DNA of 64,000 nt from Acidobacteriota bacterium (GTDB lineage Bacteria > Acidobacteriota > Blastocatellia > Pyrinomonadales > Pyrinomonadaceae): positions 62,001-126,000 of the forward strand of contig JAFAZX010000045.1 of the NCBI GenBank assembly GCA_019239425.1, written 5' to 3'. Each line of letters opens with the position of its first letter. Positions within the stretch are counted from its first letter, which is position 1. Below, piece by piece: positions 26,156-34,638 of this stretch. Both the position numbers and the translations under genes were made by a program. The notes below the pieces were generated by a model. It was not told where the DNA came from and ran no database searches. It was given only the letters and a program-made list of their open reading frames with translations.

Positions 26156-26967
26156 GACTCCGTCAGGGCCGCCGCCTCGACGGCTTTGTCCGCCGCCGGC
26201 GCGTGCGCGGCGCGGCCGCCCAGCTCCGGCAGCCTCTCGAAAGAGGCGGCGGTGCCGCAGAAGAGGTTGAAGCGGGCGATGAGCCAGAGCGCCTGCAACC
26301 CGTCCGTGAAGCCGACCTTCTTCCCCTCGTCGTAGGTGCGGCCGTAGTAGCTGATGGGCACCTCGTAGACGGCGCACCGCAGCTTCGACATCTTCGCCGT
26401 CACCTCGACCTCGAAGCCGAAGCCCGAGGAGGTGATGCGCATCTGCCGGATGATGTCGCCGCGGAAAGCCTTGTAGCCCGTCTCCACGTCCGTCAGGTTG
26501 ATGTTGGTCAGGAGGTTCGAGAGGAAGGTCAGGCCCTTGTTGGCGAGGTAGTGGTAGAAGTAGAGCACGCGCGCCGCGCGCCTGACGAGGAAGCGCGAGC
26601 CGTAGACGACGTCCGCGCGCCCTTCGAGGATGGGCCTGATGACCTCGGGAATCTCCTGCGGGTCGTATTCGAGGTCGGCGTCCTGCACGATGACGATCTC
26701 GCCGCGGGTCTCGGCGAAGCCGGTCTTGAGCGCCTCGGTCTTGCCGCGGTTCCGCTCGTGGCGCGCGACGCGGACGCGCGCGTCCGCGTCGGCCAGCGAG
26801 CGCGCCACCGCTCCCGTGCGGTCGTCGGAGCAGTCGTCTACGACGATGACTTCCAGCAGGTGTTCGAGCTTCAAGACCTTGCGCACGACGTCGGCCAGCG
26901 TCGACTCCTCGTTGTACGCGGGGACGACGACCGACAGGCACGGACAGGGGGCGTTCGTCTTACTCAT
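26152..26967 (-). CDS. GT2 glycosyltransferase, polyprenyl-phosphate sugar transferase (DPM1-like)
   Basis: The 271-residue protein starts MSKTNAPCPCLSVVVPAYNEE. GT-A features follow: VVDDCSDDRTGAV near 43, VQDADLEYDPQE near 97 (DxD metal site), NLLTNINLTDVETGYKAFRG near 145 and ISYYGRTYDEGKKVG near 205. The NLTDVETGYKAF pattern is characteristic of DPM1/Alg5-like enzymes, which move a sugar from a nucleotide to polyprenyl phosphate on the cytoplasmic face. That would make lipid-phosphate sugar donors for integral-membrane GT-C enzymes such as those at 17314-20270 and 23525-25384. The methyltransferase overlaps its stop codon. No membrane segments follow the catalytic domain. Confidence 0.88.
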   Translation of the reverse strand: MSKTNAPCPCLSVVVPAYNEESTLADVVRKVLKLEHLLEVIVVDDCSDDRTGAVARSLADADARVRVARHERNRGKTEALKTGFAETRGEIVIVQDADLEYDPQEIPEVIRPILEGRADVVYGSRFLVRRAARVLYFYHYLANKGLTFLSNLLTNINLTDVETGYKAFRGDIIRQMRITSSGFGFEVEVTAKMSKLRCAVYEVPISYYGRTYDEGKKVGFTDGLQALWLIARFNLFCGTAASFERLPELGGRAAHAPAADKAVEAAALTES

Positions 26968-27048
26968 CTTCGTGTGGTGCGGCTGACTGACAGACTGACC
27001 TGGAACCAGTCGGGTGCCGCATAATATGTGCGAAAGCGGACGGGAGCG

Positions 27049-28050
27049 TCAAGCCACGGTGCCCTGCTCGGCCGTCGCCGCGTCGGCGCGCGTCAGGAGC
27101 GCCCGCGCCCAGCCGACGAAGGTCGCGAGGTCTATCGTCAGAATCAGCAGCGCCACGCACGCGAGCTGCGCGGGGTTGAGCGCCCAAAGGAGTCCGCGCC
27201 CATCCCTGTGTCGCCACACGCTCTTGCCCGCGCGCGCGGCGAGGCCGAGCAAAGGCACCGCCAACCACCAAACGCTGTGGAGCGCGGCGAGCGCGAAGAA
27301 GGGGGCGGCGAGCGCGTACTGCCGCGCGACGCCGTAGTGCCAGAAGCGTTGGCGGCCGGCCCAAACGTTGTGTTTGGAATAGAGCGCGAACTTGCGGAAG
27401 GTGAGCGCGAGCGTCGGCTGCAACTGCCACCAGACGGTCGCCCCGGGCGCCCAGCGCGTCCGCGCGCCGAGGGCCGCGACGCGCTCCATGAAGATTAAGT
27501 CCTCCGCGGCGCGCAAATCCGGGAAGCCGCCCGCGCGCCGCCAGACCTCGCGGCGTATGAGCGTCGAGGCGATGCTCGGGCCGCGCAACGTCTCACCATC
27601 ACGCACGACCTTCGGCGGCACGTACGCGACCGCCGCGCAGCGCTCGAAGAACGTCCGCGTCAAAGGCTCGAAGTTGCCGTAGACCACGTCCGTCTCGGGC
27701 TCCTCCGAGACCTTCTCGGCCAGGCGCTCAAGCCACTCCGCCTCTAAACCGATGCCCGCGTCCGTGAAGGCTACCCACGGATAACGAGCCTCACCCGCGC
27801 CGACGTTGCGGCCGCGGCCGGGCGAGGCCGGGCCGGCCTCCACGACGCGGAACCTCTCGTCGCCCGCGAACAGCTCGCGCGCGAGCGCGACGGTGCGGTC
27901 GTTCGAGCCGCCGTCCACGAGGATGACCTCGTCGGGCTGCCGCGTCTGCGCGCGGACGGAGGAGACGAGCCGCGCGAGCGACAGCTCCTCGTCGCGGACG
28001 GGGACGACCAGAGAGATTTGCAGGGGTGAGTTTGAAATTTCAAATCTCAA
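27049..28050 (-). CDS. Glycosyltransferase family 2 with C-terminal membrane helices
   Basis: The 333-residue product contains SLVVPVRDEELSLARLVSSV near 14, LVDGGSNDRTVALA near 43, and PGRGRNVGAGEARYPWVAFT near 77. AFTDAGIGLEAEWLERL supplies a DAG in the metal-site position. Two or three hydrophobic segments occupy 245-315, so it is anchored with a cytoplasmic catalytic domain. The start is uncertain: the only in-frame near start is a TTG at 28050, which lies inside a short TTTGAAAT-type palindrome; a CTG or later GTG is possible. The coding sequence therefore partly overlaps a repeat at its 5' end. The gene at 28078 lies 28 bases upstream. The sugar is unknown. Confidence 0.8.
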   Translation of the reverse strand: MRFEISNSPLQISLVVPVRDEELSLARLVSSVRAQTRQPDEVILVDGGSNDRTVALARELFAGDERFRVVEAGPASPGRGRNVGAGEARYPWVAFTDAGIGLEAEWLERLAEKVSEEPETDVVYGNFEPLTRTFFERCAAVAYVPPKVVRDGETLRGPSIASTLIRREVWRRAGGFPDLRAAEDLIFMERVAALGARTRWAPGATVWWQLQPTLALTFRKFALYSKHNVWAGRQRFWHYGVARQYALAAPFFALAALHSVWWLAVPLLGLAARAGKSVWRHRDGRGLLWALNPAQLACVALLILTIDLATFVGWARALLTRADAATAEQGTVA

Positions 28051-28061
28051 ATCTGAAATTG
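28031..28061. repeat. Short palindromic element, TTTGAAAT family
   Basis: TTTGAAATTTCAAA is itself a perfect 14-base palindrome and is followed by CAAATCTGAAATT. It lies between two minus-strand GT2 genes and includes the presumed TTG start of the downstream one. The same words occur at 33649-33680, again at the end of a GT2 gene. These are the most AT-rich sites in the region. Confidence 0.7.
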
Positions 28062-28077
28062 CTTCCGACCTCTGCGG

Positions 28078-29055
28078 CTAGGCCCTTCGGAGCGCGGAGC
28101 GCGTGCGGCGGTAAAGTTCGCGCCCTTCGCGATAGGCGCGCCGCTCGCCCGAAAGGCAGTAGAGGAACTTGTGCATCATGCCGGGGTCGAGCAGCGCGCC
28201 CGGGTGCGCGCGCAGAGCCCTCAACGCCGCGCGCGCCGCGCCCGCGCGGTCGCCGCCCTTGATGTAGTAGCCGCCGCTCGTGAAGTACATGTTGGCGGTC
28301 GCGCGCGACTGCTCGCGCCGGATGTCGGCGGGCACGTCCGGGAGTGCGAAGTAGTTGCGGTACATCACCTCCAGCTCGGGCGCGGCGCGCGCCGCCTGCG
28401 CGACCGTTTTCGACTCCGGGTGCAGGCGGTAGGTCGAGAGCAGCTCGGGCGTGTACTCGATCTTGTGGCGGACGCCCGCGCGGAGGAAGAAGTCCCAGTC
28501 CATGAAGTAGTAGTAGTGCGGGTCCAGGAGCCCCGTGTCGTCCACGACCGCCCGGCGGATGAAGGCCGAGGGCTGCGGGATGGGGTTCTCGCAGACGAGG
28601 ACGAACTCTCGGTAGTCGAACCCTTCGCGCGCCTTGCTGCGCTCGATGGGGGAGCCGTCCGGCTCGGTGAAGAGCGTGTCGCCGAAGACGATGCCGCAGT
28701 CGGGGTGACTCTTCAGGTACTCGACGGCCTTCGTGACGGCGCCCGGCAAGAGCGTGTCGTCGGAGTTGAGCCAAGTCAGAATCTCGCCCTTTGAGCGCTG
28801 CCAGCCCTTGTTGATGGTGGGCGTCTGGCCCATGTTGGGCTGGCTCTCCCACTCGACGCGGCCGGTGTACTCTTCGAGCACCTTGCGCGTGTCGTCGGTC
28901 GAGCCGTCGTCGATGACGATGTGCTCGATGGAGGGGTAGTCCTGCGCGAGCACGCTGTCGAGCGTATCGCGCAGGAAGGCCGACTGGTTGTAGGTCGGGG
29001 TGACGATGGTGACGAGCGGGTACTCTTCGCCCCTCGCTTGTTCGGTATTGCTCAT
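28078..29055 (-). CDS. Glycosyltransferase family 2
   Basis: This 325-residue protein shows TIVTPTYNQSAFLRDTLDSV near 16, VIDDGSTDDTRKVLEEYTG near 46, NKGWQRSKGEILTWLNSDD near 83, and IPQPSAFIRRAVVDDTGLLD near 145. The pattern is of the processive-type GT-A fold, with NSDD supplying the metal ligands. I used the ATG at 29055 (MSNTEQARG); an upstream frame extension runs into the intergenic region and is not conserved. It lacks membrane helices. The product probably adds one sugar of the repeat unit. Spacing to the downstream GT2 gene at 27049 is 28 bases, so both are likely in one transcript. Confidence 0.85.
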   Translation of the reverse strand: MSNTEQARGEEYPLVTIVTPTYNQSAFLRDTLDSVLAQDYPSIEHIVIDDGSTDDTRKVLEEYTGRVEWESQPNMGQTPTINKGWQRSKGEILTWLNSDDTLLPGAVTKAVEYLKSHPDCGIVFGDTLFTEPDGSPIERSKAREGFDYREFVLVCENPIPQPSAFIRRAVVDDTGLLDPHYYYFMDWDFFLRAGVRHKIEYTPELLSTYRLHPESKTVAQAARAAPELEVMYRNYFALPDVPADIRREQSRATANMYFTSGGYYIKGGDRAGAARAALRALRAHPGALLDPGMMHKFLYCLSGERRAYREGRELYRRTRSALRRA

Positions 29056-29129
29056 AAGGTGTCGACAGGCGGCTTCCCCGCCCCGGTCTTTAAGCGGCGT
29101 AATATAGCACAGCGCCACCGGCCACACGG

Positions 29130-29246
29130 AACCGCGAGCGGGTCTCTGGAAGGATGAAGGCGGAAGGATGAAGCATGAAGTAAATGCGGTCAGCTCTCCC
29201 TCCCGCCTTCATCCTTTCGAACACCCGCTCGCTCCCGCTCGCGGTT
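29130..29246. repeat. Palindromic element between divergent genes, GGATGAAG family
   Basis: Outer arms AACCGCGAGCGGG (29130-29142) and CCCGCTCGCGGTT (29234-29246) are perfect 13-base inverted repeats. Inside them GGAAGGATGAAGGCGG (29148-29163) pairs with CCGCCTTCATCCTTTC (29203-29218), with tandem GGATGAAG words between. The element lies in the only divergent promoter region of this segment, so it may overlap or modulate the promoters of the genes at 29055 and 29314. Confidence 0.75.
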
Positions 29247-29313
29247 CTGTTCGCCTTAATGCTATGCTCTGCGTTCGCCACAAAGCATATAGAAGTTGAG
29301 AGGGCTTACCTGA

Positions 29314-30393
29314 ATGTCTGTCGCCATCGTCACCGGCTCGTCGGGGCTCATCGGGAGCGAGACGGCCAAGTTCCTCGACGCGCGCGGCCTGCACGTCGTC
29401 GGCATCGACAACGACATGCGCCGCTACTTCTTCGGCCCGGACGCCTCGACCGACTGGAACACGCGCCAACTCCAGGGCACGCTCAAGAACTTCGAGCACC
29501 ACGCCGCGGACGTGCGCGACCACGAAGCGATTAACAAGATTTTCGAGCGCTTCGGGCGCGACGTCTCGCTCGTCGTCCACACCGCCGCGCAGCCCTCGCA
29601 CGACTGGGCCGCGCGCGAGCCGTTCACCGACTTCACCGTCAACGCCAACGGCACGCTCGTCATGCTCGAGGCCGCGCGCAAGGCTTGCCCCGAGGCCGTC
29701 TTCGTCTTCACCTCGACGAACAAGGTCTACGGCGACACGCCGAACGCGCTGCCCCTAGTCGAGACCGAGACGCGCTGGGAGGTCGAGCCCTCCCACCCCT
29801 TCGCCGAGCACGGCATCGACGAGACGATGACAATCGACCAGTCGAAGCACAGCCTCTTCGGCGCGTCGAAGGTGGCGGCCGACGTGCTCGCCCAGGAGTA
29901 CGGGCGCTACTTCGGGATGCGGACGGCGACGTTCCGCGGTGGGTGCCTGACGGGGCCGGCGCACTCGGGGGCGGAGCTGCACGGCTTCCTCGCGTACCTG
30001 GTGAAGTGCGTCGTGACGGGGCGGCCGTACACCATCTACGGCTACAAGGGCAAGCAGGTGCGCGACAACATACACTCGTACGACCTGGTCAACGCCTTCT
30101 GGCACTTCTTCCAGAATCCGAAGGGGGACGGGGCGGTCTACAACATGGGCGGGTCGCGCCACAGCAACTGCTCGATGCTCGAAGCCATCCGGATGGCGGA
30201 GGAGCTGACGGGGCGGGGGCTGAACTACACGCTCTCGGACGAGGCGCGCTCGGGCGACCACATCTGGTGGGTCTCGGACGTGCGCCGCTTCCGCCGGGAC
30301 TACCCCGAGTGGGAGTACGCTTACGACATGCGCAGGATCATGGAAGAGATCGTCGCGGCCACCAGGGAGCGCGCACAGGTTCACGCCGGCTGA
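29314..30393 (+). CDS. NAD-dependent sugar-nucleotide epimerase, CDP-paratose 2-epimerase-like
   Basis: The 359-residue enzyme begins [20 protein letters not shown], the NAD-binding motif, and has [15 protein letters not shown] near 134, [16 protein letters not shown] near 207 and [18 protein letters not shown] near 246. These match CDP-tyvelose/CDP-paratose 2-epimerase-like proteins of the extended SDR superfamily, which epimerise at C2. The position of the usual catalytic Tyr reads HSLFGASK, that is Phe instead of Tyr in YxxxK. That is a departure from the active-site pattern, although related uncharacterised SDRs may share it. It is the only plus-strand gene in the 4488-55462 stretch, and its promoter region contains a palindrome. 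Confidence 0.75.
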   Translation: MSVAIVTGSSGLIGSETAKFLDARGLHVVGIDNDMRRYFFGPDASTDWNTRQLQGTLKNFEHHAADVRDHEAINKIFERFGRDVSLVVHTAAQPSHDWAAREPFTDFTVNANGTLVMLEAARKACPEAVFVFTSTNKVYGDTPNALPLVETETRWEVEPSHPFAEHGIDETMTIDQSKHSLFGASKVAADVLAQEYGRYFGMRTATFRGGCLTGPAHSGAELHGFLAYLVKCVVTGRPYTIYGYKGKQVRDNIHSYDLVNAFWHFFQNPKGDGAVYNMGGSRHSNCSMLEAIRMAEELTGRGLNYTLSDEARSGDHIWWVSDVRRFRRDYPEWEYAYDMRRIMEEIVAATRERAQVHAG

Positions 30394-30409
30394 GGGCTTC
30401 ACACAAAGA

Positions 30410-30484
30410 TTAACCACAGAGACACAGAGGCACAGCTTTGAAGTCATAAGTCTTCAAGCTGTGCCTCTGTGTCTCTGTGGTTAA
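30410..30484. repeat. Palindromic element, CACAGAGA word family (copy 2)
   Basis: A perfect 29-base inverted repeat has arms at 30410-30438 (TTAACCACAGAGACACAGAG...) and 30456-30484, extended by CTTTGAAG/CTTCAAG with one bulged base. TTAA bounds both ends. It lies between convergent genes (stops at 30393 and 30492). It could act as a terminator in both directions, though the T-runs are poor. Compare the copies at 4345-4411 and 40753-40819. Confidence 0.85.
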
Positions 30485-30491
30485 TTCTCTC

Positions 30492-31250
30492 CTACGACAC
30501 GTCGCGGCGGACGAAGATGCTGTCGGCCTGCACGACGCGGCCGTCCGCGGGGCTGACCATCTGCTCCATGTTCCCCTGAAAGTCGAAGCCGAGGCCGCGC
30601 ATCGTCGCGTTGATCTCGTCGAAGAGCGGCTGCCCCTCGTAGAGCCTCCGGAAAGAGGTCTCCATGATGACCGCCACCGCCCGCCGCACGGTCTCGGCCC
30701 CGCCCGCCAGCACGTTCGCCTCGTAGCCCTGCACGTCGATCTTCAAAAGGATGTTGTCGCGCAGCGGCAGCTCCGCCGCCACCGCGTCGAGCGGCCGCAC
30801 GGCGACCGTGAGCGGCTGCCCCTCCTGCCCGCCCTCGCTCTCGGGGAAGGCCTCCTCGTGCAGCTTCGTCATCTTGAGGAACGAGGAGGAGGGCGAGTGC
30901 TTCGCCCTCCGGAATTCGAGCGTGCCCTCCTCGCGCCCGAGCGCGCAGTTGAAGGGGTGGAAGTCCGAACCCGGCGGCAGCGCCGTCTTCAAGACTTCGA
31001 AACAGTCGGGCAGGGGCTCGAACGAGTAGACGGCCGCGCCGGGGAAGACCTCGTGCGCGAGCCTGGCGAACTGGCCCGTGTTCGCGCCCACGTCGAGGAC
31101 GGTCTTGATCCCCGCCTCGAGCAGCCACGGCCTCCGCAGGTTGCGGTAGTGTTCGAAGTCGATGCCGCGCCGCCTCAGGCCGACGGCCTCGGGGTGGCGG
31201 GCCATGATGAGCCCGCGGTAGACGAGCGCGCTGATGTCTCCCAGCTTCAT
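30492..31250 (-). CDS. FkbM-family methyltransferase
   Basis: The 252-residue product has the SAM-binding motif TVLDVGANTGQFARLAHEV near 50, YSFEPLPDCFEVL near 75, and the family-diagnostic KIDVQGYEANVLAGGAET near 170. FkbM-type enzymes O-methylate sugars or polyketides. The ATG at 31250 (MKLGDISALVY) is the natural start; upstream in-frame sequence is the shadow of the GT4 gene at 31262. The GT4 gene starts upstream on the same strand and ends 12 bases before this ATG, so they are probably co-transcribed. Methylation of a glycan residue, perhaps terminal, is the likely role. Confidence 0.85.
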   Translation of the reverse strand: MKLGDISALVYRGLIMARHPEAVGLRRRGIDFEHYRNLRRPWLLEAGIKTVLDVGANTGQFARLAHEVFPGAAVYSFEPLPDCFEVLKTALPPGSDFHPFNCALGREEGTLEFRRAKHSPSSSFLKMTKLHEEAFPESEGGQEGQPLTVAVRPLDAVAAELPLRDNILLKIDVQGYEANVLAGGAETVRRAVAVIMETSFRRLYEGQPLFDEINATMRGLGFDFQGNMEQMVSPADGRVVQADSIFVRRDVS

Positions 31251-31261
31251 GTGTCGGGTGT

Positions 31262-32488
31262 CTAGTAGTCTCCGCGGCCGGCCGCGGCGAGCACGCGCCG
31301 CTTCAGCTTGCGCAGCCAGAAAGGGTAGGCCGAGCGGCAGGCGGGCATGATTGGGAAGTCCGGCCGCGAGCGCGGGCCGCGGGCCTCGTTTATCGCGCGC
31401 GCCTCCGCGAAGCAGCGCACGTACGCGTCGGCCATGCGCCCGATGGTGTACGGCTGGCTCGCCTCCCACGCGGCGGCCCGCAAAGACGCGAGCAGCCGAC
31501 GGTCGCGCGCGAGTTGTTCCAGACGTTCGGCGAACTGCCCCGTGTCGCCCACGGGGACGACGAAGCCGTTGCGCCCGTCAACGACCAGCTCGCCCGTGCC
31601 GCTTTTGATGCCGGTGACGACGGGCGCGAGCGCGTGACCTAGAGCTTCGAGGAGCGCCACCGACAGCCCCTCATAATCGGACATCAGAAGGAACACGTCC
31701 AGTTCCGACAGACGCCGCTTCACCTCGGCCGGCGCGAGCCAGCCCCAGAACTTCACGCGCGACGCGGCCCCGCGCCGCGCCAGCTCCGCTTCGAGCGCCG
31801 CGCGCGCCGCGCCCTCGCCGACGACGTGCAGCTCGAAGTCCACGCCGCGCCGCACGAGTTCCGCGGCGAGCGGCGCCATCTCGAGCACGCGCTTCTGCTC
31901 CTGCACGAGCCTCCCGACGTAGCCGACGCGGAGCGGGCCGCCCTTCAGGGAGGACTCCGCGCGCGCGCGCGCCTCCTCCTCGGCGAGCGGCTCGACGCCG
32001 TAAGGGACGCGCCGCGCGCGCTCGGGCGGGATGCCGCACTCTTCGATTGTCCGGCGGTGTATCTCCCGGCTCACGCTGACGGCGCAGTCTATGAATTCGC
32101 CGTAGTGCCTCAAGGGCTCGTAGTACGCGCCCACGTCGTTGTGCGCGATGGAGAGCGTCGGGATCGACGAGTCGAGCAGAGGCAGCGCGAGCCAGCCCGC
32201 GTCGGGCGAGGTCGAGATGACGTACGCGTCGGGCCGCAGGTCGTTCACCCACTCGGCGAGTCTCCCCGCGCTCTCCTCGGGCAGGGCGGACGCGGGCCAG
32301 AGGTGCTCTTCGACCTCGCCGCCCGCCTCGCGCAGGGCGCGCACGATTGCCTGCTCCGGCCCCGTCCGCGTCACGAAAGAGACCTGCCAGCCGCGCGCGA
32401 CCAGCGGCGCGCAGACGTCCGCCAGAAACGTGTGCGCGCCGCCCGTCGGCGGCGTCGTCATGGTCGTGTCTACGATGACTACTCGCAT
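31262..32488 (-). CDS. Glycosyltransferase family 4
   Basis: The 408-residue GT-B protein has VDTTMTTPPTGGAHTFLADV at its N-terminus, YAYY-less AHNDVGAYYEPLRHYG near 117, VPYGVEP near 164 and LRVGYVGRLVQEQKRVLEMA near 188. LMSDYEGLSVALLEALGHAL near 275 contains the E-x7-E donor pair. A C-terminal basic stretch (WLRKLKRRVLAAAGRG) may help membrane binding. The ATG at 32488 is six bases from a palindromic repeat. It would add one sugar to the lipid-linked repeat unit, with the donor unknown. The FkbM methyltransferase follows. Confidence 0.85.
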   Translation of the reverse strand: MRVVIVDTTMTTPPTGGAHTFLADVCAPLVARGWQVSFVTRTGPEQAIVRALREAGGEVEEHLWPASALPEESAGRLAEWVNDLRPDAYVISTSPDAGWLALPLLDSSIPTLSIAHNDVGAYYEPLRHYGEFIDCAVSVSREIHRRTIEECGIPPERARRVPYGVEPLAEEEARARAESSLKGGPLRVGYVGRLVQEQKRVLEMAPLAAELVRRGVDFELHVVGEGAARAALEAELARRGAASRVKFWGWLAPAEVKRRLSELDVFLLMSDYEGLSVALLEALGHALAPVVTGIKSGTGELVVDGRNGFVVPVGDTGQFAERLEQLARDRRLLASLRAAAWEASQPYTIGRMADAYVRCFAEARAINEARGPRSRPDFPIMPACRSAYPFWLRKLKRRVLAAAGRGDY

Positions 32489-32493
32489 GTGGA

Positions 32494-32602
<109 letters not shown>

Positions 32603-32614
<12 letters not shown>

Positions 32615-33637
32615 GTTCCCGCGCAGGACGTCGGCCAGGGAGCCCGTGAAGGAGGTCTTGACGGCGTGCTTCAACTGCTCGCCGCTGGCGAAAGGCGCGA
32701 GCAGCGCGCAGGCGAGCCACTTGACGCGGGGCCGCGCGCGGCGGTCGAGCGCGGCGGCCCGGAGGAGCTGCCGCGTCGCCTTCAGGCGCTCGCCGTGCAT
32801 CGACTCTTCGACGCCGAGCAGCCCCTCGCACTCCGCGATGAGGTGCCGGTTCAGCTCCAAATCTTTCGGCTCCTTCAGAGTGCGCTCGGCCCAGGCCCGG
32901 CGCATCTTGAGCGTCGCCCTCAGCATCCGCCGCCCGTCGAGGCTCGCGCTCAAGGGGTGCGCCCTCACCAGCGCGCGCACGCCCTCCGCGTCCTCGTAAC
33001 GGAAGTTGAAGCCGGCGACGGCGCAGCGCGCCCAGTAGTCCCAGTCCTCGACGGGCGTGATGTCGGGGTCGAACTCGCCGACCGCCTCGACGACGCGGCG
33101 GCGGACGAGCGGCGCGTTCACCACCATGATGTTGTTCCGCAGCAGCGGCTCTATCAGCACGCGGCCGCGGCCCGAGACCTCCGGCATCCACGGCCGCCCG
33201 TCGTCCCAGACCGAGTAGACGCGCGAGATTCCGAGCCCCGCCCCCTCGGCGTCGAAGTAGCGGACGTTGCCGTAGACAATGTCGACGTCCGCGTGCGCCT
33301 CGAGGAACTCGACCTGCCGCTCAAGCTTGCTCGTCTCAAGCAGGTCGTCGGCGTCGAGGAACTGGAAGTATGCGCCCGACGAGTGGCGCATCCCGTTGTT
33401 GCGCGCCGCGCCCTGCCGCGCGTTCTCCTGCCAGACGTAGCGCACGCGCGAATCTTTGGCGGCGTAAGCCTCGACGACCGCGCGCGTCTCGTCCCGCGAG
33501 CCGTCGTCCACGACGACGCACTCCCAATGCTCGTACGTCTGCGCCGCGAGGCTTTCGAGCGTCTCGCGGATGAGGTGCCCGTAGTTGTACGACGGGACGA
33601 CGACGCTGACGAGCGGCTGAGACTGACTGGAACCCAT
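32603..33637 (-). CDS. Glycosyltransferase family 2
   Basis: The 344-residue protein has LVSVVVPSYNYGHLIRETLE at the N-terminus, VVVDDGSRDETRAVVEAYAA near 40, QGAARNNGMRHSSGAYFQF near 77 and LDADDLLETSKLERQVEF near 97, supplying the DxD-like metal site. GT-A fold without membrane helices. The C-terminus (R-G-N-S-R-Q) is partly encoded by the adjoining repeat arm, so the original end may have been different. The start ATG at 33637 is just outside another short AT-rich palindrome. It probably adds one sugar of the repeat unit, with the donor unknown. Confidence 0.85.
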
Positions 33638-33648
33638 ACCTCTTCGGG

Positions 33649-33680
33649 AATTTGAAATCTCAAATTTAAAATTTCAAATT
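33649..33680. repeat. Short palindromic element, TTTGAAAT family
   Basis: AATTTGAAAT (33649-33658) and ATTTCAAATT (33670-33679) are a perfect 10-base inverted repeat with an AT-rich centre. The right part contains the stop of the GT2 gene at 33666-34628; the last codons N-L-K-F-stop are AATTTGAAATTTTAA. The spacer to the next gene is almost entirely this element. Confidence 0.75.
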
Positions 33681-34628
33681 GCTCAGGTGCCACTCGGCGC
33701 GGTAGAGAACCTCGCGGCTGATGTAGTTGTAGCGGCGCGGGGCGAGGTGCAGCAGGAGCCTCTGGAGCGCCGTCACGGGCGCGCCCCCGTCCCACGCGTA
33801 GAAGTCTTGCATCCGCCGCCGCGCGTCCTCGAAGCGGCCTTCCGAGACGAGCGAAGAGATGAGGTCGCGGTAGAGCCCCCTCACACGTCGCTTGACGAGC
33901 GCGGAGTCTAACGCCGTGTCGGGGGCGTGCTTCAAAACTACGGCGAGCATCGGCGCGAGGAGCTTGCTCGCCGTGTGCGTCGTCGAGGCGGCGTGGCGGC
34001 GGTAGCGCATCAGCTTCTCCGTCATCCCGTAGAAGCTCGCACCATTGCGCGCGAGCCGCAGCCAGAGGTCGTAGTCCTCGCTGTTCTGGTACGCGCGGTC
34101 TTCGTCGAAGAGCCCGACGGCGTCGAGCGCCGCGCGCTTCACCAAAACCGAGAGCGTGCCGATGCGGTTCGACTCGAAGAGCGTGCGGAACATCTCCGTG
34201 CCGCGCGCCTCGCCCGGCAGGACGTGGAAGCGCTCTTCGGGCGACACGTCGCCCTCTTCCGAGAAGATGTAGCCGTCCGTGTAGACGAGGTCAACGCCCG
34301 TCTCTTCCATCAGGGGGATCTGCGCCGCGAGCTTCTCGGGCAGCCAGAGGTCGTCCGCGTCGAGGAAGGCGACGAGTTCGCCCTTCGCCTCGCGCAAGCC
34401 CGTGTTCCTCGCCGCCGCCTGCCCGCCGTTCGGCCTGCGGACGCAGCGCACGCGCGCGTCCCCGTCGGCGAAGCGCCGCACGACCTCGCCCGTTTCGTCC
34501 GCCGAGCCGTCGTCCACGACGACCAGTTCCCAGTCCTGAAAGGTCTGCGCCCGGACGGACTCCATCGACTCCGCGATGTAGCGCGCGGAGTTGTAGGCGG
34601 GCATGATGACGCTGACGAGGTGTGACAC
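33666..34628 (-). CDS. Glycosyltransferase family 2
   Basis: The 320-residue product carries VSVIMPAYNSARYIAESMES at its start, VVVDDGSADETGEVVRRFAD near 37, AARNTGLREAKGELVAFLDA near 70 with DADDLW as metal site, and TLSVLVKRAALDAVGLFDED near 155. The initiator is GTG at 34628. The sequence shows the GT-A fold of single-sugar transferases; no membrane helices were found. The C-terminal four residues derive from a repeat arm. It follows the GT2 gene at 34639 by 10 bases, so the two are probably translated in sequence. Donor sugar is unknown. Confidence 0.85.
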   Translation of the reverse strand: MSHLVSVIMPAYNSARYIAESMESVRAQTFQDWELVVVDDGSADETGEVVRRFADGDARVRCVRRPNGGQAAARNTGLREAKGELVAFLDADDLWLPEKLAAQIPLMEETGVDLVYTDGYIFSEEGDVSPEERFHVLPGEARGTEMFRTLFESNRIGTLSVLVKRAALDAVGLFDEDRAYQNSEDYDLWLRLARNGASFYGMTEKLMRYRRHAASTTHTASKLLAPMLAVVLKHAPDTALDSALVKRRVRGLYRDLISSLVSEGRFEDARRRMQDFYAWDGGAPVTALQRLLLHLAPRRYNYISREVLYRAEWHLSNLKF

Positions 34629-34638
34629 GTCCGGCGCT

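Noticed and set aside
25424-26941. One continuous long frame suggesting a fused methyltransferase
   Set aside because: The upstream part is in the wrong phase relative to the GT2 gene and codes for Arg/Gly-rich sequence. The GT2 stop and the GTG start overlap gives two separate genes.
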